DNA from: Alistipes sp.
GTDB lineage: Bacteria > Bacteroidota > Bacteroidia > Bacteroidales > Rikenellaceae
Assembly: GCA_017631035.1 (NCBI GenBank)
Contig: JAGBUB010000038.1
Location: 1 to 64,000 of the forward strand
DNA length: 64,000 nucleotides
Reading direction: 5' to 3'
Of the stretch, positions 17,698 through 27,064 are shown piece by piece. The notes under the pieces are model-generated. The model was not told the origin of the DNA, did no database searches, and saw only the letters and a list, made by a program, of their open reading frames with translations. The translations under genes and the position numbers were made by a program. Every line of letters begins with the position of its first letter. The first letter of the stretch is position 1.

Positions 17698-19344
17698 TTA
17701 CTTCTCAGCCTTCTCGCCGGCTGCACACTTCGACTGATGCTTCATAGCCGCAGCAACGAATGCCACGAACAACGGAGCGGGGGTTGATACAGTACTCTTA
17801 TACTCGGGGTTGTACATAACCGACACAAACCAGGGGTGCGACTGCAACTCCAATACCTCAATAAGGCCTGTCTCGGGGTTAACACCTGTAGCAGTCATAC
17901 CAGCAGCCTCGAACTTGGGCAGGAACGTGTCGTTGAACTCATAGCGGTGGCGGTGACGCTCCACACTCGACTCTGAGCCATAAGCAATGGCAGCCTTCGA
18001 GCCAGCCTTGAGGGCGCAGGGGTAACCACCCAAACGCATTGTGCTACCCTTCTCGGTAGTCTTCTTCTGCTCCTCCATAAGGTCGATAATCGGGCTCTTG
18101 GTCTGGGGATCCATCTCGCGTGAGTGAGCATCAGCCATACCCAATACGTTACGAGCAAACTCCACGATAGCGGCCTGCATACCCAAGCCTACGCCGAAGA
18201 AAGGAATGTTGTTCTCGCGAGCATAGCGCACAGCGGCAACCTTACCCTCGAAACCACGAACACCTGAACCGGGGGCTACGAAGATACCCGACACACCACC
18301 CAACAACTCGGCAGCATTCTCCTTGGTAACCTGCTCGGCGGGGATATAATGTACCTTAACCTTGCAGTGGTTCATTGCACCTGCGTGGATGAATGACTCG
18401 TTGATTGACTTATAAGCATCGGGCAACTCGGTATACTTACCAACCAAAGCAACCTCTACGTTATACTTGGGATACTTAATCTTATCAACGAACTCGCTCC
18501 AAGCCTTCAGGTTGGGCTCATCAGCATCGGTAATACCCAACTTACGAAGGATAACATCGTCGAGATGCTGGTCGTGCATACGCAAGGGGACCTCATAGAT
18601 GGTAGGAACGTCGATTGACTCCACAACGGCATCCTCGGTCACGTTGCAGAACAGAGCCACCTTACGGCGAACATCCTCGGCAAGGCTCGACTCGGCACGC
18701 AATACCAATACATCGGGCTGAACACCTTCCGACTGCAACTCCTTAACAGAGTGCTGCGTAGGCTTGGTCTTCATCTCGTGAGCAGCAGCCATATAGGGAA
18801 CCCAAGCAAGGTGAATCAAGAGTGAGTTCTGATAACCCAACTGGTTACGCAACTGACGTACTGACTCGATATAGGGCAACGACTCGATATCGCCTACCGT
18901 ACCACCAATCTCCGAGATGATAACATCATACTTCTTGGTTGTACCCAACAACTGGATGCGACGCTTAATCTCGTCGGTGATGTGGGGAATGACCTGCACG
19001 GTCTTACCCATAAACTCGCCACGACGCTCCTTCTCGAGAATCTCCTTATATATCTTACCCGTAGTAACGGTATTGTTCATCGTTGTGGGGATTGAGGTAA
19101 AACGCTCGTAGTGACCCAAGTCGAGGTCACACTCGGTTCCATCCTCGGTAACATAACTCTCACCGTGCTCATAGGGGTTCAAACGGCCCGGATCAGCGTT
19201 GATATAGGGATCAAACTTCTGAACTGCCACCGAATAACCTCGTGCCTGAAGCAGACGTGCAACAGTGGCCGAAATAATACCTTTGCCTAATGACGATGCC
19301 ACACCTCCTGTAACGAAGATGTACTTTGGTTTACTGAGTTTCAT
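17698..19344 (-). CDS. pyrG: CTP synthase whose glutaminase domain has lost its catalytic Cys and His
   Basis: The N-terminal synthase domain is normal (YIFVTGGVASSLGKG, then NPYEHGESYVTEDG and DLDLGHYERF). The protein has 548 residues, the usual length. PyrG converts UTP to CTP with ATP and an amino donor. The C-terminal class I amidotransferase domain keeps its fold markers (RHRHRYEF, SHPWF) but lacks catalytic residues. The nucleophile motif GICLGMQ reads GVGLGMQ, giving Gly386 (codon GGC at 18187-18189). The FHPE motif reads YNPE, giving Asn512 (AAC at 17809-17811); Glu514 remains. Both are single-base differences from the standard codons, and the frame is intact. By family knowledge this should abolish glutamine hydrolysis and leave ammonia-dependent activity. 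It sits in an operon with yidC. Confidence 0.93.
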   Translation of the reverse strand: MKLSKPKYIFVTGGVASSLGKGIISATVARLLQARGYSVAVQKFDPYINADPGRLNPYEHGESYVTEDGTECDLDLGHYERFTSIPTTMNNTVTTGKIYKEILEKERRGEFMGKTVQVIPHITDEIKRRIQLLGTTKKYDVIISEIGGTVGDIESLPYIESVRQLRNQLGYQNSLLIHLAWVPYMAAAHEMKTKPTQHSVKELQSEGVQPDVLVLRAESSLAEDVRRKVALFCNVTEDAVVESIDVPTIYEVPLRMHDQHLDDVILRKLGITDADEPNLKAWSEFVDKIKYPKYNVEVALVGKYTELPDAYKSINESFIHAGAMNHCKVKVHYIPAEQVTKENAAELLGGVSGIFVAPGSGVRGFEGKVAAVRYARENNIPFFGVGLGMQAAIVEFARNVLGMADAHSREMDPQTKSPIIDLMEEQKKTTEKGSTMRLGGYPCALKAGSKAAIAYGSESSVERHRHRYEFNDTFLPKFEAAGMTATGVNPETGLIEVLELQSHPWFVSVMYNPEYKSTVSTPAPLFVAFVAAAMKHQSKCAAGEKAEK

Positions 19345-19389
19345 AATCGTATATCTGTTAAATTATCCTATTTATTCTTAACCTAACGA

Positions 19390-19421
19390 GTCGGACTCAC
19401 GGTGTGGGCCGCGAGTCCGAC
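19390..19421 (-). other. Hairpin between the DUF349 gene and pyrG
   Basis: GTCGGACTC and GAGTCCGAC form a 9-bp stem with inner CGG/CCG pairing. No T-run follows on the minus strand, so it is a weak terminator, a processing site or an RNA-stability hairpin. Confidence 0.45.
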
Positions 19422-19449
19422 CGTGCGTACTCTCTAAAATCTATGTAGT

Positions 19450-21411
19450 TTACTCCTCGGCCGAGCGGGCGTCAATCAGGCGTACCTTCTCGATGGTATC
19501 CTGCAACTCCTGCTTCGACTTGGCTATCTTCTCGCGAATGTCGGCCACCATAGCCTCGGCATTCTTCGACTTCGAGAAGAATCCGATGTTATTCTCGAGC
19601 AAAGCAATATCCTGCTCCATCTGGCGTACCTTGTTGACCAATCGCTCACGCTCATTCTTCAAGCGTTTGTCTCCGCTGCCCTTCATACCCTGCAAGCGCT
19701 CCTTGAAGCGGTTCATCGAGCGATCACGCTCTGATCCGCGCAACACGCCGAAGAGCTTATCGACAGCAGCCTTATACTTCTTCTGCACAGCATCCTTCTG
19801 CTTGATGGGCACGAAGCCAATCTCGCTCCAGCGACGCTGGAACTCCTTAATCATATCATAACCACCCTGCTTTACGTCGGCGGCCAACATCTCCTCAATA
19901 AGAGCCAACTTCTTCTGCAGGTTAGCCTCGTGCTCACCCTCGATGCTTGCGAAGTGCTGTGCCTTACGCTCGAAGAAGTTGTCGCACGCCGCGCGGAAAC
20001 GCTTCCACACCTGATCAGAGTAACGGCGCGACACGGCACCCACCTGCTTCCACTTGGCCTGCAGGGCGAGCAACTCCTCGGTGGAGTGCTTCCAATCCTG
20101 GCTCGACTGCAAAGCCTCGGCAGCCTCGCAGAGCTCCTGCTTAAGGGCTAAGTTATGCTCCATCTCGCTCTTCACGCCAGCGTAGAACTCACGCTTAGCC
20201 TCGAAGAAACGGTCGCAAGCGGTACGGAAACGCTCGTAGATGCGGGTATTCTCCTTCTTGGGAGCAAAACCGATGGTGCGCCACATCTTCTGAATCTCGA
20301 TCAGGCGCTCGCTGGCCTTGTTCCACTCCTTACGTGAGGTGTAGGGTTGCTCGGCCAGAGCCTCGGTCTTCGAGCAGAGCTCCTGCTTGAGTTCGAGGTT
20401 TCGCATCTGCTCCTGCTTGATTGCATCGAAGTGCTCCTGATGCTGTTTATTGATACGAGCCGATGCCGCCTTGAAGCGCTCCCACAACGACTCCTTATAC
20501 TCGTTGGCTACGGGACCTGTCTCACGCCACTCGTCGTGCAGTTTCTGCAACTTGTGGAAAGCCTCCACTATCGAGGGCTCAAGAATAAGAGCCTCGGCAG
20601 CCTCGCAGAGTTGCATCTTCTGCTCATAGTTCTTCTTAAGATCCAGATCACGCAGTTCCTTGTTTATCTTGATGAAATTGTAGAAATTCTCAACGTGAAG
20701 GTTGTAGGTCTCCCACAAATCCTTAACCTTAGCCTGCGGAACAACGCCCACATCTTTCCAGCGCTGCTGTAAGTCGCGGAACTTGGCAAAGGTGTTATTC
20801 AAAGTCTCATCGGAATTAACCAGCTCCTTGAGCTCCTCGATGATGGCCAACTTACTCTTCAGATTCTCCTCCTTTGTAGAATCGAGATTGGCAATATATT
20901 CATCACGGCGAGTACGATACTCCTTGAAGAGCTCCTTCAAACGGGTCTCCAAGCCATCGGCTACGGGAACATACTCGGCTCCCTCACCCTGCTCGGCCTC
21001 GAATGCCTTGCGGGCTGCATCAACCTCGGCGCGATGTAATTTATAGAATGCTATCTTGATTGCCTCAACACTCTTGCGAAGAGTCTGCACGGGCTCGTTC
21101 TCCAACATCGTAGCGAACTTATCGACAAGCTCCTGCTTGGTGCAACTGCCCAAGTCACCTCTGTCGATATCGGCAGCAGCCTCTTCCTCGGCCATCTCAT
21201 CGCCAATAGCAAGTCCAGCCTGCTCGGCATCCAAAGCAGCATCCTCTTCAGCAAAATCGGCTGCAACTTGCTCTGTGGCAGCCTCAACATCATTATCCGT
21301 GGTCTCATCGACGGCTATCGAATCACCACCTGCGGTAGTTACATTAAGCGCATCGTCGGACTTGCCGACCAACTCCTCGGGAGTTGCGTTGTTAGGATTT
21401 TCAGTGATCAT
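19450..21411 (-). CDS. DUF349-repeat coiled-coil protein
   Basis: The 653-residue acidic protein has a low-complexity Ala/Glu/Asp N-terminus of about 80 residues and five DUF349 repeats. Each repeat is built on W-(K/R)-x2-G-x-(V/A)-P, as in WKDVGVVPQAKVKDLWETY, WRETGPVANEYKESLWERF and WRTIGFAPKKENTRIYERF, spaced about 70-75 residues apart. A C-terminal coiled coil follows. The family is widespread in Bacteroidetes and its function is not established. ATG 21411 was preferred because GAAGAGGTG stands directly before it and because the longer reading would run through the -7 box at 21461. It is transcribed away from the response regulator gene. Confidence 0.85.
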   Translation of the reverse strand: MITENPNNATPEELVGKSDDALNVTTAGGDSIAVDETTDNDVEAATEQVAADFAEEDAALDAEQAGLAIGDEMAEEEAAADIDRGDLGSCTKQELVDKFATMLENEPVQTLRKSVEAIKIAFYKLHRAEVDAARKAFEAEQGEGAEYVPVADGLETRLKELFKEYRTRRDEYIANLDSTKEENLKSKLAIIEELKELVNSDETLNNTFAKFRDLQQRWKDVGVVPQAKVKDLWETYNLHVENFYNFIKINKELRDLDLKKNYEQKMQLCEAAEALILEPSIVEAFHKLQKLHDEWRETGPVANEYKESLWERFKAASARINKQHQEHFDAIKQEQMRNLELKQELCSKTEALAEQPYTSRKEWNKASERLIEIQKMWRTIGFAPKKENTRIYERFRTACDRFFEAKREFYAGVKSEMEHNLALKQELCEAAEALQSSQDWKHSTEELLALQAKWKQVGAVSRRYSDQVWKRFRAACDNFFERKAQHFASIEGEHEANLQKKLALIEEMLAADVKQGGYDMIKEFQRRWSEIGFVPIKQKDAVQKKYKAAVDKLFGVLRGSERDRSMNRFKERLQGMKGSGDKRLKNERERLVNKVRQMEQDIALLENNIGFFSKSKNAEAMVADIREKIAKSKQELQDTIEKVRLIDARSAEE

Positions 21412-21460
21412 CACCTCTTCAGTTTTAGTGTTACTTGCTTTTATAAAGCATATAGATGTG

Positions 21461-21468
21461 CAAATATA
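21461..21468 (-). promoter_or_regulatory. -7 element for the DUF349 gene
   Basis: It reads TATATTTG on the minus strand, 50 bases before the start. No matching -33 TTTG was found. It forms a divergent pair with the box at 21513-21520. Confidence 0.45.
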
Positions 21469-21512
21469 AGAAATTTCTCGCTTCATTATCCGTTTTTTTT
21501 GCGGGATTTTTG

Positions 21513-21520
21513 TATATTTG
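21513..21520 (+). promoter_or_regulatory. -7 element for the response regulator gene
   Basis: TATATTTG lies 17 bases before the ATG at 21538, giving a leader of about 11 bases. The -33 region has no clear TTTG. Confidence 0.45.
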
Positions 21521-21537
21521 TAGAAAATTCACTCATT

Positions 21538-22218
21538 ATGGGATACCGTATACTACTTATCGATGACGAGGATGATATACTGGAGTTCGTGAAATACAAC
21601 CTTTCACGCGACGGATACGAAGTATTCACAGCCTCAAATGGTGCAGAAGGTCTGGAGATGGCTCTCAAAGTAAAGCCCCATCTGATTCTTCTTGATATGA
21701 TGATGCCCGTACTAGACGGCATCGAGACTTGTAAAGCATTGCGACGCTCGCCCGTGCTGAAGAATGTAATGATTGTATTCCTCTCGGCCGTAGGTAGCGA
21801 AGATACCCAGTTGCAGGGTTATAATGCCGGCGCCGACGACTACATCAATAAACCCATCAAGATGAATATCCTGCGCAGCCGTGTGCAGGCAATCCTCAAG
21901 CGCATTACTCCCGTCGAGGAGAGCGAGAAGATTGAGATTGACCGCGAGCACTATCTCGTACGCAAGGGTGGCGAGACCATCGTATTGCCACGCAAAGAGT
22001 TCGCCCTGCTCGAGTTGTTGCATTCACAACCCGGCAAGCTCTTCACCCGCGAAGAGATTTACACCAAAGTGTGGGGCAACAAGGTTGTCGTGGGTGACCG
22101 CACTATCGACGTGCACATCCGTAAATTGCGTCAGAAAATTGGCGAGGAGCATATCCTCACCGTAAAGGGCGTAGGCTACAAATACGAAGAGGCACAAGAG
22201 GAGGAGCAGACCGCATAA
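21538..22218 (+). CDS. OmpR/PhoB-type response regulator
   Basis: The 226-residue protein has a receiver domain with the acidic pair in LLIDDEDD, phosphoacceptor Asp53 (LLDMMMP) and conserved Lys105 (INKPIK). A winged-helix DNA-binding domain follows (REEIYTKVWG, DRTIDVHIRKLRQKIG, VKGVGYKYE). It is a two-component transcription factor of the PhoB/RprY type. No histidine kinase gene is near, so its sensor lies elsewhere. ATG 21538 follows a -7 box directly and the domain begins at residue 3; longer readings would cross the promoter. The M64 peptidase gene starts 43 bases downstream and may be co-transcribed. Confidence 0.93.
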   Translation: MGYRILLIDDEDDILEFVKYNLSRDGYEVFTASNGAEGLEMALKVKPHLILLDMMMPVLDGIETCKALRRSPVLKNVMIVFLSAVGSEDTQLQGYNAGADDYINKPIKMNILRSRVQAILKRITPVEESEKIEIDREHYLVRKGGETIVLPRKEFALLELLHSQPGKLFTREEIYTKVWGNKVVVGDRTIDVHIRKLRQKIGEEHILTVKGVGYKYEEAQEEEQTA

Positions 22219-22261
22219 CCAAGCCGTCGGCACATCCCCACTTGTCACTAAACCCAAACTT

Positions 22262-23554
22262 ATGAAATACATTTTTACACTCGTGCTCGCGCTCATAGCC
22301 ACCATTACAGCTTCGGCGCAAGCATTTGATGATTATTTCTCAAATAGAACACTTCGCATTGATTACATCTTCACAGGCAATGTCGAGCAACAGATGATTG
22401 CACTCGATGAATTAGCCTCAGAAGAGGGCTGGGCAGGTCGTCGCATAAACCTCGATAGCGTGCCCGTAAGAGGCAATGGCGATGTGAAAGTAATTGACAT
22501 AGAGAGCGGAAATACAATCTACCGCACATCGTTCTCAAGCCTTTTCCAGGAGTGGCTCGTAACCGACGAGGCAACGCAGGTCACCAAGAGTTTCGAGGCA
22601 ACGTTCCTTGTACCATTTCCCAAGAAGGACGTTTTCATCGAGATTACACTACTTAGCAACGAGGGCGTAAAGCAGGCCTCAATGCGCCACAGAGTCTCGC
22701 CTGACGACAAGCTTATCCGCAATATGGACAAGCGCGAGACGGCACCCTATGAGTACCTGCTCAAGAGCGGCTCAGCAGAGAAGTGCATCGACGTAGCTAT
22801 CATTGCCGAGGGATACACCGAGGCCGAGATGGATACATTTATGAAGGATGCTCGCACAGCGTGCGATGAGATTTTTGCATACGAGCCCTTCGCCTCACAC
22901 AAGGATAAATTCAATGTCGTGGCAGTAAAGCTCGCCTCTAAGCAGAGCGATGTAAGCGTTCCGCAACTCAACTCGTGGCGCGAGACAGCACTGAACTCGA
23001 ATTTCCACACCTTCTACTCACCACGATACCTTACTACCAACAGCGTGCACCTTATTCACGATGCGCTCGTGGGTATCGACTATGAACACCTGATTATTTT
23101 GGCCAACACCGATACCTACGGAGGCGGCGGCATCTACAACTCATATACACTCACTACGGCCCACAACCCCTACTTCAAGCCCGTCGTGGTTCACGAGTTC
23201 GGCCACTCATTCGGAGCCTTGGCCGACGAGTATTTCTATGAGCAGGAGGACCACACCGAGGGTACCTATAAACTTGGCTATGAGCCTTGGGAGCAGAACA
23301 TTACAACGCTGGTCGACTTTGACTCAAAGTGGAAGGATATGCTCGATAAAAACACACCCATTCCCACCGAGCCTACCGACAAGCGCAAGGAGCGCTACAC
23401 AATAGGCGTATATGAGGGTGGCGGCTATATGACCAAGGGTATGTATCGTCCGGCCGTTATATGCCGTATGCGCGACAACGTGGCCACTCAATTCTGCGAT
23501 GTATGCCAACGAGCCATCGAACGAATTATACTATACAACACCGTGGAGGAGTAA
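22262..23554 (+). CDS. Secreted M64-family metallopeptidase
   Basis: The 430-residue protein begins MKYIFTLVLALIATITASAQ, a Sec signal peptide with a plain AxA-type cleavage site. A beta-rich N-terminal domain precedes the zinc site HEFGHSFGALADEY (His311, Glu312, His315, Asp322), the M64 (IgA-peptidase) signature; VAIIAEGYTE before it is also typical of the family. These are periplasmic or secreted zinc endopeptidases, and the substrate is not predictable here. It follows the orphan response regulator and is closed by a terminator. Confidence 0.88.
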   Translation: MKYIFTLVLALIATITASAQAFDDYFSNRTLRIDYIFTGNVEQQMIALDELASEEGWAGRRINLDSVPVRGNGDVKVIDIESGNTIYRTSFSSLFQEWLVTDEATQVTKSFEATFLVPFPKKDVFIEITLLSNEGVKQASMRHRVSPDDKLIRNMDKRETAPYEYLLKSGSAEKCIDVAIIAEGYTEAEMDTFMKDARTACDEIFAYEPFASHKDKFNVVAVKLASKQSDVSVPQLNSWRETALNSNFHTFYSPRYLTTNSVHLIHDALVGIDYEHLIILANTDTYGGGGIYNSYTLTTAHNPYFKPVVVHEFGHSFGALADEYFYEQEDHTEGTYKLGYEPWEQNITTLVDFDSKWKDMLDKNTPIPTEPTDKRKERYTIGVYEGGGYMTKGMYRPAVICRMRDNVATQFCDVCQRAIERIILYNTVEE

Positions 23555-23568
23555 TTCACAAAAAAATC

Positions 23569-23598
23569 AAAGGGCGGAAAGTTTTTTCGCCCTTTTTT
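23569..23598 (+). terminator. Terminator after the M64 peptidase gene
   Basis: AAAGGGCG and CGCCCTTT form the stem, followed by a T-run. Confidence 0.88.
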
Positions 23599-23622
23599 AG
23601 TACATCGTGCCACATTATTTTG

Positions 23623-23630
23623 TACCTTTG
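23623..23630 (+). promoter_or_regulatory. -7 element upstream of ackA
   Basis: TACCTTTG matches TAnnTTTG. No good -33 is seen. The leader to the ackA start would be about 148 bases, and nothing else was recognised in it. Confidence 0.45.
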
Positions 23631-23784
23631 GGAGTGTTAATGCAAATATTGCATTTATCTGCACTTTTTCCCCATCCGAGAGGCTTAACTAAGCACCCTT
23701 GTGGCATATTAGTTGAGTCATCGCAAGGCTTATTTAAGTGTGGAATTTCATTGATAAACACTAAAAATAAAAATATCTAAAACA

Positions 23785-24993
23785 ATGATTGTATTAGTTC
23801 TTAATTGCGGCTCATCGTCAATCAAGTATCAGGTTATCGACATCGACGACCAGAGCAACGCACTTTTGGCCAAAGGTTTGGTCGATCGTATCGGTCTTCC
23901 CGAGGGAAGCCTAACCCACAAGCCCACAGGCAAGGATAAGTATGAAGTTATCACTCCCATCGCCGACCACACTACAGGTATCAGTATGGTTTTGGAGGCT
24001 TTGACCGATGCCACTCACGGCGTAATCGAGAATCTGACCGACGTTAAGGCTGTAGGCCATCGTGTAGCTCACGGTGGCGAGTTCTTCAAGTCAAGCGTTG
24101 TTGTTGACGAGGAGGCAAAGCAGAATATCCGCTCTTTGTTCGAGATTGCACCCCTACACAACCCCGCAAACTTGGAGGGTGTACTCTCAATCGAGAAGGT
24201 GTTGCCCGGCATTCCCCAGGTAGCCGTATTCGATACATCGTTCCACCAGACTATCCCCGCTATCAACTACCTCTACGCTCTGCCCGAGGAGTACTACAAC
24301 AAATATCGCGTGCGTAAGTATGGTTTCCACGGCACAAGCCACAAGTATGTAGCCAAGGTTGGTGCTGAGTTGTGTGGCTTGGATCTTGAGAACTCAAAGA
24401 TTATCACCTGCCACGTTGGTAATGGTGGCTCGGTAACAGCTATTCTCAACGGCAAGTCGTTCGACACATCGATGGGATTCTCTCCGCTCGATGGTTTGGT
24501 AATGGGTACACGTTGCGGTTCGGTTGATGCCAGCGCAATTACCTACATTGGCGAGAACGAGGGTATGTCGTACGCTGAGCTCAATGCTATGATGAACAAG
24601 AAGTCAGGCGTAATGGGTATGACAGGCCTATCGAGCGATATGCGCGACATTGACGACGCTTACGATGCAGGCAACGAGAAGGCTATCGTAGCTCGCGATA
24701 TGTACTACAACCGCGTGAAGAAGTTCGTGGGCGAGTATGCTGCCGAGATGGGTGGTGTAGATTTGGTAATCTTCACAGGTGGTGTTGGCGAGAACTCAGC
24801 CGACTTGCGTCGCTACGTATGCGAGAATATGCAGTTTATGGGTATCGAGATCGATGAGAGCATCAACATCAAGACTCGTGGTACCAACACTATCCTCTCT
24901 ACCCCCGAGGCAAAGGTTAAGGTTGCCGTTATCGCAACAAACGAGGAGTTGGTTATCGCTACCGATACATACAACCTCACAAAGAATCTTTAA
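23785..24993 (+). CDS. ackA: Acetate kinase
   Basis: The 402-residue protein starts MIVLVLNCGSSSIKYQ, the ASKHA signature of acetate kinases. It carries HVGNGGSVTAI, the AHGGEFF segment and FTGGVGENSA. It interconverts acetyl phosphate plus ADP with acetate plus ATP, the energy-yielding end of fermentation. The length and sequence are typical of AckA, clearly different from the 370-residue butyrate kinase two genes on. The next gene is a phosphate acyltransferase 38 bases downstream. Confidence 0.95.
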   Translation: MIVLVLNCGSSSIKYQVIDIDDQSNALLAKGLVDRIGLPEGSLTHKPTGKDKYEVITPIADHTTGISMVLEALTDATHGVIENLTDVKAVGHRVAHGGEFFKSSVVVDEEAKQNIRSLFEIAPLHNPANLEGVLSIEKVLPGIPQVAVFDTSFHQTIPAINYLYALPEEYYNKYRVRKYGFHGTSHKYVAKVGAELCGLDLENSKIITCHVGNGGSVTAILNGKSFDTSMGFSPLDGLVMGTRCGSVDASAITYIGENEGMSYAELNAMMNKKSGVMGMTGLSSDMRDIDDAYDAGNEKAIVARDMYYNRVKKFVGEYAAEMGGVDLVIFTGGVGENSADLRRYVCENMQFMGIEIDESINIKTRGTNTILSTPEAKVKVAVIATNEELVIATDTYNLTKNL

Positions 24994-25031
24994 TAGACCA
25001 AATATCAAGAAACTAAAAAGAGAATAAAGAT

Positions 25032-25937
25032 ATGATTACACGTTTGGAAGAGATTGTTGCAGCTGCCGTTGCCCGTGGCAAGAAGCGTTTGGCAGTTGCC
25101 TATGGCCAAGATACCCACACTATCGAGGCTGTTTACAATGCTTGGAAGGAGGGTTTTGTAGAGGCTACCCTCTTCGGTGATAAGGCAACCATCGAGGCTG
25201 CTTGTGCTGAGTTGAATATCGATCCCACTGTATTCAACATCGTACACGAGACTAGCGACGTAACTTGCGTTAAGCTGGCTGTGCAGGCTGTTGTAAATGG
25301 TCAGGCCGACGTTTTGATGAAGGGTTTGGTTTCAACCGACAAGTATATGCGTGGCATCCTGAACAAGGAGGCTGGTTTGTTCCCCCCGAAGGGCGTATTG
25401 AGCCACGTTGCTGTTATCGAGCTCCCTGGTCGCGACAAGCTTATTTCAATCTCTGACGTTGCCGTTATCCCCGCTCCCGACTTCAAGCAGAAGCAGAAGC
25501 TCATCGGCTACTTGGCTCAGACAGCTAAGATTCTCGGCGTAGATGTACCGAAGGTTGCCTGCATCACAGCTTCAGAGCAGGTGTTGCCCTCAGTTCCCTC
25601 ATCAACCGAGGGTGCTATACTCGCTAAGATGGGCGACCGTGGTCAGTTGGGTAAGGTTATCGTAGATGGTCCCTTGTCGTTGGACGTTGCTCTCTATAAG
25701 GAGGTTGCCGAGCACAAGAAGGTTACAGGCTCAAGCGTTGCCGGTGACCCCGACTGCTTGCTCTTCCCCAACATCGAGTCAGCAAACGTATTCTTCAAGG
25801 CTGCTACACACATTGGCGGTGCTGAGTTGGCTGCTATGGTTATGGGTACTAAGGTTCCTTGCGTGCTTACATCACGCGGTGACTCTGCCCTTACCAAGAA
25901 GTACTCGATTGCTCTGGCCTGCTTAGCAGCTCGCTAA
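25032..25937 (+). CDS. ptb: Phosphate butyryltransferase
   Basis: The 301-residue protein belongs to the PTA/PTB family (LAVAYGQDTHTIEAVYNAW, ADVLMKGLVSTDKYMR, GDPDCLLFPNIESANVFFKA). It moves an acyl group between CoA and phosphate. Its short length and its position directly before a butyrate kinase gene favour the butyryl enzyme over Pta. With the downstream kinase it would form butyrate or branched-chain acids with ATP gain. No separate pta is in the window, so it could also serve AckA; that is open. Confidence 0.88.
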   Translation: MITRLEEIVAAAVARGKKRLAVAYGQDTHTIEAVYNAWKEGFVEATLFGDKATIEAACAELNIDPTVFNIVHETSDVTCVKLAVQAVVNGQADVLMKGLVSTDKYMRGILNKEAGLFPPKGVLSHVAVIELPGRDKLISISDVAVIPAPDFKQKQKLIGYLAQTAKILGVDVPKVACITASEQVLPSVPSSTEGAILAKMGDRGQLGKVIVDGPLSLDVALYKEVAEHKKVTGSSVAGDPDCLLFPNIESANVFFKAATHIGGAELAAMVMGTKVPCVLTSRGDSALTKKYSIALACLAAR

Positions 25938-25949
25938 AAAGCATACAAT

Positions 25950-27062
25950 ATGACTACACTTTCAACCTCCGCTCCGCTCGATCTTGAGGCGTTGTCACAC
26001 TACACGGTGTTGGCAATCAACACAGGCTCCACATCGACCAAGGTAGCCGTCTATCGTGGCACGACACCTATTGTCGAGGCTTCGATTGCGCACTCTACCG
26101 AAGAGATTTCACGCTTTAGCTCGGTGCCCGAGCAGTATGAGTGGCGCAAGGAGGTTATACTTGAGACCCTTTTAGCAAAGGGATTTGATATTAACACCCT
26201 CTCGGCTGTCATAGGCCGAGGGGGCTTGTTACATCCTATCGAGAGTGGTGTTTATGAGGTAAACGAGCAAATGCTCAATGATCTGCGCACCACACCTCAA
26301 CAGCACGCCTCCAACCTTGGTGCTATGATTGCATCGGAGATTGCATCACTTTGCCAGGTCAAGGCCTATATAGCCGACCCGGTGGTGGTGGACGAGCGTG
26401 ATGAAGTTGCAAGATTCACAGGCATAAAGCAGATTCAGAGCCGTTCTATCTTTCACGCTCTGAATCAGAAGGCTACGGCACGTCGCTATGCCGACGACAT
26501 TGGTCGCTGCTACGAGGATATGAATCTGGTGGTGGCACATATGGGTGGCGGCATATCGGTTGCTGCACACCGCAAGGGCAAAGTCGTCGACTGCAATAAT
26601 GCCCTCGATGGCGATGGTCCCATTGCACCCGAGCGTGCAGGCACCATTCCTGCGGGCGATTTGATTGACCTCTGCTACTCGGGCGAATATAGCCACAAGC
26701 AGGCTCGCGAGTTACTCGTTGGCAAGGGTGGCTTGGTCTCACTCACTGGCTCTAACGCAGTAAAGGGTTTAGTGGAGCAGGCCGAAGCGGGCGACAAAGT
26801 GGCCGACGATGCCATTAATGCAATGACCTATGGTGTGATTAAATACATCGGACAGATGGCCGCCGTACTGCGTGGCGAGGTAGATGCCGTACTGCTCACA
26901 GGAGGCATTGCCCACAGCAAGAGAATCACAGATCAGATACGCGACTACTGCCGATTTATTGCTCCCGTAGAGATTTACGCTGGCGAGAACGAACTGGAGG
27001 CGCTGGCGATGAATGCCCTACGAGTATTGCACGGCGCTATAGAGTCAAAAACATACCAATAG
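25950..27062 (+). CDS. buk: Butyrate kinase
   Basis: The 370-residue ASKHA-fold kinase has VLAINTGSTSTKVAVY at the start, VIGRGGLLHPIESGVYEVN, VVAHMGGGISVAAHRKGKVV and LTGGIAHSKRI. This is the Buk pattern (GSTSTK and HMGGG), not the AckA one. It transfers phosphate from butyryl phosphate (or isobutyryl/isovaleryl phosphate) to ADP. It lies 12 bases after ptb and 2 bases before aroQ, in the same transcription unit. Confidence 0.93.
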   Translation: MTTLSTSAPLDLEALSHYTVLAINTGSTSTKVAVYRGTTPIVEASIAHSTEEISRFSSVPEQYEWRKEVILETLLAKGFDINTLSAVIGRGGLLHPIESGVYEVNEQMLNDLRTTPQQHASNLGAMIASEIASLCQVKAYIADPVVVDERDEVARFTGIKQIQSRSIFHALNQKATARRYADDIGRCYEDMNLVVAHMGGGISVAAHRKGKVVDCNNALDGDGPIAPERAGTIPAGDLIDLCYSGEYSHKQARELLVGKGGLVSLTGSNAVKGLVEQAEAGDKVADDAINAMTYGVIKYIGQMAAVLRGEVDAVLLTGGIAHSKRITDQIRDYCRFIAPVEIYAGENELEALAMNALRVLHGAIESKTYQ

Positions 27063-27064
27063 AG

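Noticed and set aside
19390..19421. A true rho-independent terminator before pyrG
   Set aside because: The stem is good, but no T-run follows it on the minus strand; kept only as a hairpin.
21268..21537. An N-terminal extension of 90 residues on the response regulator
   Set aside because: It runs antisense through the start of the DUF349 gene and across both -7 boxes. The receiver domain begins at ATG 21538.
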